Part shown: positions 58,312 through 64,000 of the stretch, one piece after another
Layout: each line of letters opens with the position of its first letter
Position numbering within the stretch: the stretch's first letter is position 1
Source of the DNA: Dioscorea cayenensis subsp. rotundata
Taxonomy: Eukaryota > Streptophyta > Magnoliopsida > Dioscoreales > Dioscoreaceae
NCBI RefSeq assembly: GCF_009730915.1
Contig: NC_052484.1
Location: 1,987,326 to 2,051,325 of the forward strand
DNA length: 64,000 bases
Direction of reading: 5' to 3'
Program-made: the position numbers and the translations under genes
The notes under the pieces: generated by a model
The model's input: only the letters and a program-made list of their open reading frames with translations
Database searches by the model: none
What the model was told of the DNA's origin: nothing

Positions 58312-58884
58312 GTTATATAAAAAAGTTAAAATTGTGTATATCTTTATAAATAATGTACTTTCAAGTTCAAGTGACCTTGACAAATCTCAAAAAGATGAGG
58401 TTGCATGGAGTTGTATTATTTACATGGATATACACACAAATATAATCTTTTATAGGTGTATATATATGCAATTTTCCCAAAAAAAATAAAAACTACTACC
58501 ACCTTAATTTAATTGCTCTTCCTTTGTTATTCATCCAAGTAAGGCTTGTTGATTTTTATGTTTTACAATTGAGATGGGGATGTTTTTGTTCCCATCCATG
58601 TGTTGTGGCCTATTCTAAACTTTGAGTTTTACTCTAGATTTGATTTTGCTATTCAATGGCAAAAATTTAATGTTTGTTGTGGTCTTTCATGGAGTTCCTT
58701 CTTTTCCTTTAAGATTTGAATGGAATTTTAGTTTTGTTGGGTGATTAGAATCTTTGTTCTATTATCTGGGTTAGATAGCTTTCCATTTAGAATTTTTATA
58801 GGTTTTATAGTGTCTTTTCACTTTTTGATTTGATTTTATAGTTCGATAAATCTGAACAAAGAGGATGATAGATAAAGCATTAAG
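57047..58884. other. RLP6 3' flank and gene-free DNA
   Basis: 57230-57700 is the inverted match of 2156-2560 downstream of RLP1. Beyond it is AT-rich DNA with a (TTA)n microsatellite and no recognised gene. Confidence 0.6.
58257..58317. repeat. (TTA)n microsatellite
   Basis: About 20 TTA/ATT units with two TTG interruptions. Confidence 0.9.
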
Positions 58885-59098
58885 TTAGGTCTATTGGTAC
58901 ACGGGTCGCCGATAGAGCTCTCACCGAGTGGTGAGAGTTCGATTCTCGGCTGAGGGCACATTTCTGGGAGTTGTGAATAGTGGTTGTGTACGGGTGGTTC
59001 CAGCGCCCACGTGAGTGCGGCCCCGTCCCCACTTGTTCCACCGAGGCTTGTGCACGTCCCTGGGTCTCTAGTGGGTTCGCCCCGCTCCTCTTTCCCAA
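58885..59098 (+). repeat. tRNA-derived SINE, about 210 bp
   Basis: ATTGGTACACGGGTCG (A-box-like, 58893-58908) is followed by GAGTTCGATTC (B box, 58935-58945), then a GC-rich body ending CTCCTCTTTCCC and a short A-run (59097-59103). It stands out against AT-rich flanks. AAAGAGGATG before and CATCCTCTTTT after are inverted, not direct, repeats, so a target duplication is not proven. Confidence 0.6.
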
Positions 59099-59372
59099 AA
59101 AAACATCCTCTTTTAAGTTCTATAATCACAATCCTATTTATGTATCTCATATATAGTTTCTCAATGTACTCTTTTTACATCACCATAAGCCTTAGCAAAG
59201 TTAGACTTGCCATCAAAATCAAACATAATTAAACACAGTATCTTTCTCTTTTCAACAGCATATTGTCATTTGTTATGATAAAATATGTCCCTAGGTCATT
59301 GCCTGGTCATAAGGCAGTAATATCAATATCAATATCAAAATTATAGCCAAGGGCCAGGGGCACTAACTTATA

Positions 59373-59671
59373 TTCCCTCCATTCCAAAATACATGTCGGT
59401 TTAAGAAAAAAAAAATTATTCCAAAATAGTTGTCGTTTACAATATCAAGGCAATATTTATTCTTTTTTTTTTCCAATTTTACCCATCTTCAATTTCCTAA
59501 GTTGTATAAATGAAAAGTGTAATTTTTATAGTCCCAAGAAAAATACAAGGTTTCAAGAGAGGGATAATTTAGTAATTTGGTTGTTTTTTATGTTAAAGTT
59601 TAGATAATTTAATGCTATACTTAATTATTGTGCAACATCCTTAAACGACATGTATTTAGAAATGGAGGGAG
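59373..59671. mobile_element. Stowaway-type (Tc1/mariner) MITE, 299 bp
   Basis: TA on both sides (59371-59372 and 59672-59673). Left end TTCCCTCCATTCCAAAATAC, right end reversed CTCCCTCCATTTCTAAATAC, both followed by ATGTCG; a classic Stowaway terminus. It lies in the intron-4 position of the decayed TPR copy. Confidence 0.9.
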
Positions 59672-60053
59672 TATTGGTTATTTGAGCGCATCAAAACATA
59701 AGCAAAAAGATAAAGTGAGAATTATAGTAATAAAATTTACCTTCATATAAGAAGACACGGTAGCAATTGCCCTATCGCAATCTCTTAAAGACTCCTCTAA
59801 AAGAACTGTATTCTAGAAAAATCAGAAATAAGTGCTTGAAGTGCATCTATTCAGATTTATACTCCCAAGTGAAACAAGAAAACATGAAAGAAAAGAAAAA
59901 AAAAAGGGGAAGCAGTTCTATACACACATTTATATATACCAATAATCTTACCCCAATGAGTTACTGACATTAAAATCCCAAATTTATGGCAGTTCACCAA
60001 GGAGAAAAATTGGCATAGAAGAAAGACTAATCACATGCAATCATCACAATCAA

Positions 60054-60811
60054 TGTTATTAAAAGCGAGAAAAGCGCTCGTCTAGGCACTCAGACGAGGC
60101 GAGGCGAGGCGAGGCCCTAGCGCCTCAACACCCCTTGGGCAAGGCGCCTTCAATGAGGCGAGCGCTTTTTGCCAAGCGCCAGGCATAAAAAAGGCGCGCC
60201 TGTCCTTTTTTTTCGTATTAGCTCTATATTCAATGCTTTCAATTAATGTTAATTGGGATTTTAAATAGGCACATTTACTAATAATAAGGAAGGAAATAAA
60301 TTTAGGGGAGAAAAATTAGGTCACTTTACAAAAGGCACATTTACTATTTAGGAAAAAAATAAATTTAAGAGAGAAAAACTAAGTATTTTTAAACAAGGCA
60401 CAATTACTAATAAGGAAGGAAAATAATTTAGGTGAGAAAAACTAGGTGATTTTAAAAAAAGCACACTTACTCATAAGGAAGGAAATAAATTTAGGGTATA
60501 AAAACTAGGTGATTTTAAAAAAGGCACACTTACTAAATAAATTTAAGAGAGAAAAACTAGGTGATTTAAGTAGTATTTTTTTAAAAAATAATGAGTGAAT
60601 TAAGAGATTAACTTATTAATTAGAGAAAATTGAAAAGGCAACAACTCTAAATCTAGTGCTGGAGTTGAAGCTAGCTTAGTTTAAATGACTCATGAAGATA
60701 GAATTTACACTCTAAAAGCTTTAGTTCTAGACATCTAAGAAGTGTTTTCTTGACTTTATACTATGCTTTGTTTGACTTAAAGTTTTACTTTGCTTGACTT
60801 TAATTATTCCA

Positions 60812-60842
<31 letters not shown>

Positions 60843-60949
60843 ATAGTTATTTATTAACTAGCACTTTATTTTGTTCGGGCGTGGGCCTTTCATGGTGCCT
60901 CTTGCCTTGGGCAATAAAATGACTTAGCGCCTAGCCCTTTTAATTACAC
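60054..60949. mobile_element. Non-autonomous DNA element with GGCG-rich ends
   Basis: Left TTATTAAAAGCGAGAAAAGC, right reversed TAATTAAAAGGGCTAGGCGC. Both ends are rich in GGCG/CGCC words against AT-rich surroundings. It lies in intron 3 of the decayed TPR copy and is absent from the intact gene's intron 3. No coding frame; exact target duplication not resolved. Confidence 0.6.
60268..60570. repeat. Five-copy tandem repeat, about 63-bp unit
   Basis: Each unit begins GGCACA(T/C)TTACTAA and ends AAAACTAGGTGATTTTAAAA, with shortened second and fifth copies. It lies inside the element at 60054-60949. Confidence 0.8.
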
Positions 60950-61517
60950 TGATCACAATGAAATCACCATAAGTTTGTGTGTGTCAAAGTATCTGACATT
61001 TCTCTGTACCTAATAATTAAGCTTGGTAATGATTATCAGTGAGCAAGAATAGATTTCCAAAAGTCTGAAAATGGAATCAAGAAAATAATGAACAGAAACA
61101 TCTTGTGGCAATGGTAACATCAATTGCAGTAAATTATTGTCATTCATTGATTCTATAAATCCAAAGTCCAAATTAAAATTTCACATTTCCATGGTCATAA
61201 TAAATCTTGTAAAAGATATCAGATAAAAAAATTCCGAAACAAATGAGAATTTAACAGTCCATTCTCAAAGTAACTCAAACTTTTGATTACTGCCACCCAA
61301 CACCAACAACAGGAAAATTTTAACCAATTTTCTAGAAACCTACCCTATTTATTAAGCCATGAAATCAAATTAAAATAAAAATTGAACAGAATCACTCTAA
61401 AAAAGAGAAAAGCTCACATGCATTGAAGAACTCAGTTTACATAAAGTACTACAACAAATTTCTTTTCCATGTTCTCAGCATCCATCAAAGCATAACACAA
61501 TGCCTGCTCAATCAGTG

Positions 61518-61551
<34 letters not shown>
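61518..61551. repeat. (AAC)n microsatellite
   Basis: About 11 AAC units. On the minus strand this is (GTT)n just before the intron-2 acceptor of the decayed TPR copy; the intact copy has TGTTGTTT there. Confidence 0.9.
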
Positions 61552-61925
61552 CTTAATAATGATAAGAAAATTACTCATACAAAGCAAAAGATAAGCATAA
61601 TCAACGAGAAATTTGTACAAATCTGAAGAAAAAAGTTGAGAGCTTTCAAGTAATCCAATTTTGAGAAGCATTCATTACCTTTGCGCTTAAAATCCACAGC
61701 TGATTCCTTGCACTTCCGGCACAGGCCCAACTCTGCATCCTTGAACTCCCCAACGACCTTGAATTCGCCATTAATCAATCAAAAGGTGGAATTTTTCTTG
61801 GAAAAACAGGATCAAAATTGGAAAATACAAGGTAATCACTCTCTCAAATTCAGGTAAAAGAAGAGAAGAAAACCCAAGAAACAAAGAGCATGTGGAGGTG
61901 AGAGTCTCTAGTGTGCTTTTGCTTA

Positions 61926-62124
61926 TAAAAAAAAATAATATTGTAATAATGAGACTTTAGAGGGGTATAAATATAAAGTTCTTAGCACGTGGCATGTAGT
62001 GATTGGTTGCCTGCACCTTAGCTAGGGTTTTGGGGCCTTCTCGTTGTGATCTATATTAGGGTTTTTGCTCCAAAATCATAGATCAAAGAGGTTCAATTTT
62101 GAGTTTTTATCCTCTGGAACGAAA
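61926..62124. other. Spacer between the divergent TPR copies
   Basis: About 200 bp including the presumed promoter and 5' leader of the intact TPR gene. TAGCTAGGGTTTTGGGG (62021-62037) and TATTAGGGTTTTTG (62053-62066) contain the AGGGTTT telo-box core often found near plant transcription starts. Confidence 0.45.
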
Positions 62125-64000
62125 ATGGAGAAGCTGAAATTGATGATTCCTGACGATCTCAAGAGAATGATAAGCGAAAGCACACCAGAGAATCTCACCT
62201 CCATTTGCTCTTCGCTTCTCGATTTCTTCCTATCTTTACCTGAATTTCAGAGAGTAATCATTTTGTGTTTTTCGATTTTGATTCTTTTTTTGGGAAAAAT
62301 TCCACCTTTTTTATTGATTCATGATGAATTCTAGGTCGTTGAGGAGCTCACGGATACAGAGTTGGGACTGTGCCGGAAGAGCAAGGAATCAACTTTGGAT
62401 TTTAAGCGCAAAGGAAATGAATGCTTCTCAAAAAGGGATTACGTGAAAGCTATCAACTTTTATTCTCAAGTGGGGAATTTTCGCTTGTTTCTTTAGATTT
62501 GTACAAATTTCTCGTTGATCATGCTGATCTTTTGCTTTGTGTGAGTAATTTTCTTGTCATTTCTAAGTGTTTTGTGTTGTTTACTGATTGAGCAGGCATT
62601 GCGTTATGCTCCAATGGATGCAGAGGACATGGGAAAGAACTTGGTTGCAGTGCTTTATGTAAACCGAGCTTCTTCAATGCATGTGAGCATTTCTCTTTTT
62701 CCTCAAATGTGAATATTTTGTAATCTTGAGTAATTCTGTTTAATTTTTACTTTTATTTGTTTTCATAGCTTAACAAATAGCTTAGGTTTCTAAGAAACTG
62801 GTTAAATTTTTCATGTTTTTGGTGTTGGGCAGCAGTAATCAAAAGTCTGAGATAATTTGAAAATGCCTTATTAACTTCTCATTTAATAAGATTTGTATGA
62901 TGACAGAAACGTGAAATTTTATTTTGAACTTTGGATTTATAAAAGAAATGAATTATATTAATTTTCTGCAATTGATATTACCATTATCATAAGAAGTTCT
63001 TTGTGTATTATTTTCCTGACTTTATTTTCAGACTTCTGGAAATCTATTCTTGCTTACTAATTATCATTGCCAAGTTTATTAGGAAAAAGAAATGTCATAT
63101 ATTTTAACACATGCAGACTCATGGTGATTTAATTCATTGATACTAGAGATTTCATGCCGTTAATTCTCCTTTTCTGTCCCAATTTTTCTCTTTTGTGATC
63201 TGTCATAAAATTTGGTTTTCTAGGTCAATAATTTATTGAGGTAAGATTATTGGTATCTATAAATTTGTGCATAGAAGTGTTTCACATTTTCTTCAGTATC
63301 TCATGTTTTCTTGTTTCACTTGGGGTATAAATCTGAATAGATGCACTTGCTTTATGTTGATTAAACTTATCAAGCACTTATTTACTCGTTCTCCCAGAAT
63401 GCAGGCCTTTTGGAGGAGTCTTTGAGAGATTGTGATAGAGCAATTGCTATTATGCCTTCTTATGTGAAGGTAAATTTTACTACTATAATCTTAATTTTGA
63501 TATGGATATTGCCGGCTCATGACCAGGCAATTACCTCAGCGCATGTCTTTTATTGTATCAAATAATAATAGTGTTGAAAAGAAAATACAATTTAACATTC
63601 GATGTTGATGGATATATAGCTTCATAGATGTGTAACTAATTTAATATTATGCTCTACATAAGGTAGGTGACTTCCTTTTATAAATGTTGAAAGACCTCAT
63701 GGGTGTATTGTGATGGAGACAATTTTAGGTCTTATCCATAACTTCAGCATTGAATGGTTGTACTCATGTGTTTTTAGCTCTAAAACACTATGTTTGGCAA
63801 ATTGCACTATTTGGCTTCACCACTTTTAGATAATTGCAAACTGCTTGTTATAGTTATTACTAGTTAGCATCTGGTTTGAAAAGCCTAAGTTTTTGCTTTC
63901 TGCAGAAAGAGAGAGCTTTCACAATACCAGAGTTTAGTCCCATTGTCAATGTTATTTATATGTTTCAACTTTTGGGTCATCACCGGATTGATTAATTAAA
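62125..64000 (+). CDS. TPR-repeat protein, 5' part, runs off right edge
   Basis: Start ATG 62125 (MEKLKLMIPDDLKRMISEST). Exons 62125-62253, 62335-62469, 62596-62682 and 63398-63469; all are whole codons with GT-AG introns. They encode SICSSLLDFFLSLPEFQR, VVEELTDTELGLCRKSKEST, then a TPR stretch: FKRKGNECFSKRDYVKAINF, ALRYAPMDAEDMGKNLVAVL, YVNRASSMH, NAGLLEESLRDCDRAIAIM and PSYVK. The helix-turn-helix pattern with G-N-x-x-F and A-L/Y-x-N-R-A is typical of TPRs, which bind partner proteins. It resembles plant TPR proteins of the group that includes Arabidopsis TPR9; that name is from memory and unproven. The next exon (expected to continue with a W-R-R-G motif) was not found before 64000. CTGCAG at 63901-63906 could be an acceptor, but its frame stops soon and does not look like TPR. 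Confidence 0.8.

Larger units (their letters stand above)
59741..61925 (-). pseudogene. Decayed inverted copy of the TPR-protein gene, exons 1-4
   Basis: Exon-by-exon match to the gene at 62125. Exon 1 remnant 61925-61840 (STLETLTSTCS ... LPEFER). Exon 2 from 61757 (VVGEFKDAELGLCRKCKES). Exon 3 from about 61505 (ALCYALMDAENMEKKFVVV). Exon 4 59812-59741 (LLEESLRDCDRAIA). Lesions: a deletion of about 25 bp near 61621-61631 removes the exon-2 splice donor; CGA became TGA at 61434-61432; a base is missing just after it. The start codon is not recognisable. A GTT microsatellite expanded in intron 2, a transposon sits in intron 3 and a Stowaway element in intron 4. It is non-functional as a protein gene. 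Confidence 0.85.

Noticed and set aside
58836-59232. Overlapping open frames of 70-100 codons
   Set aside because: They arise from the GC-rich body of the SINE on both strands.
63907-63994. Possible fifth exon of the TPR gene after CTGCAG at 63901-63906
   Set aside because: The reading (KERAFTIPEF...) lacks the expected TPR continuation and ends in a stop within 30 codons; more likely intron.
1-64000. CRISPR arrays, operons, bacterial promoters, rRNA or tRNA genes
   Set aside because: This is plant nuclear DNA. No direct-repeat/spacer arrays, no complete tRNA cloverleaf and no rRNA were seen; the tRNA-like pieces are SINE-type fragments.

Overview
This is plant nuclear DNA, AT-rich between genes, with spliced genes that have GT-AG introns. 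Transposon remnants are dense, and there is a cluster of large single-exon leucine-rich-repeat receptor-like proteins (LRR-RLPs) of the EIX2 type. The sequence alone does not fix the species. It is a flowering plant; nothing seen rules out a monocot.

Layout: (1) 1-851, the 5' end of a thaumatin-like protein gene on the minus strand, running off the left edge. (2) 2.1-12.5 kb, three RLP loci on the minus strand: RLP1, broken by a 1-base frameshift; a short chimeric RLP relic; and RLP2, intact. (3) 12.8-22.7 kb, transposon land: a hAT MITE with a perfect target duplication, an LTR-like segment, and a 5.9-kb Mutator-like element (MULE). The MULE carries decayed plant-mobile-domain and Ulp1-protease coding sequence plus the last residues of a MURA-type transposase. 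(4) 23.0-26.9 kb, a complete nine-coding-exon gene for the signal recognition particle receptor alpha subunit. (5) 26.9-32.1 kb, gene-free sequence with a minisatellite and a hairpin MITE. (6) 32.2-57.0 kb, five RLP loci on the plus strand: RLP3, with one nonsense codon; an N-terminal relic; then RLP4, RLP5 and RLP6, all intact. Between the relic and RLP4 lies a nested stack: a solo-LTR-like segment inside a hAT element inside one arm of a long fold-back repeat. (7) 58.9-64.0 kb, a SINE, a Stowaway MITE, and a TPR-protein gene leaving the right edge. Beside it lies a decayed, inverted copy of its first four exons.

The RLPs fall into two sequence types. The MQI type (RLP2, 3, 4) starts MQILAS/MEILAS and has an acidic tail of about 40 residues. 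The MEL type (RLP1, 5, 6) has a tail of 22-25 residues. They recur as repeating modules. Left and right arrays are inverted relative to each other, with homology reaching far into flanking DNA, so the window is a large inverted duplication around the SRP-receptor gene, followed by tandem duplication on the right. Intact RLPs have a signal peptide, LRRs interrupted by an island, a GxxxG-type membrane helix and a short cytoplasmic tail with a tyrosine motif but no kinase. By family precedent they act at the plasma membrane with SOBIR1/BAK1-type co-receptors in immunity; the ligand is unknown.
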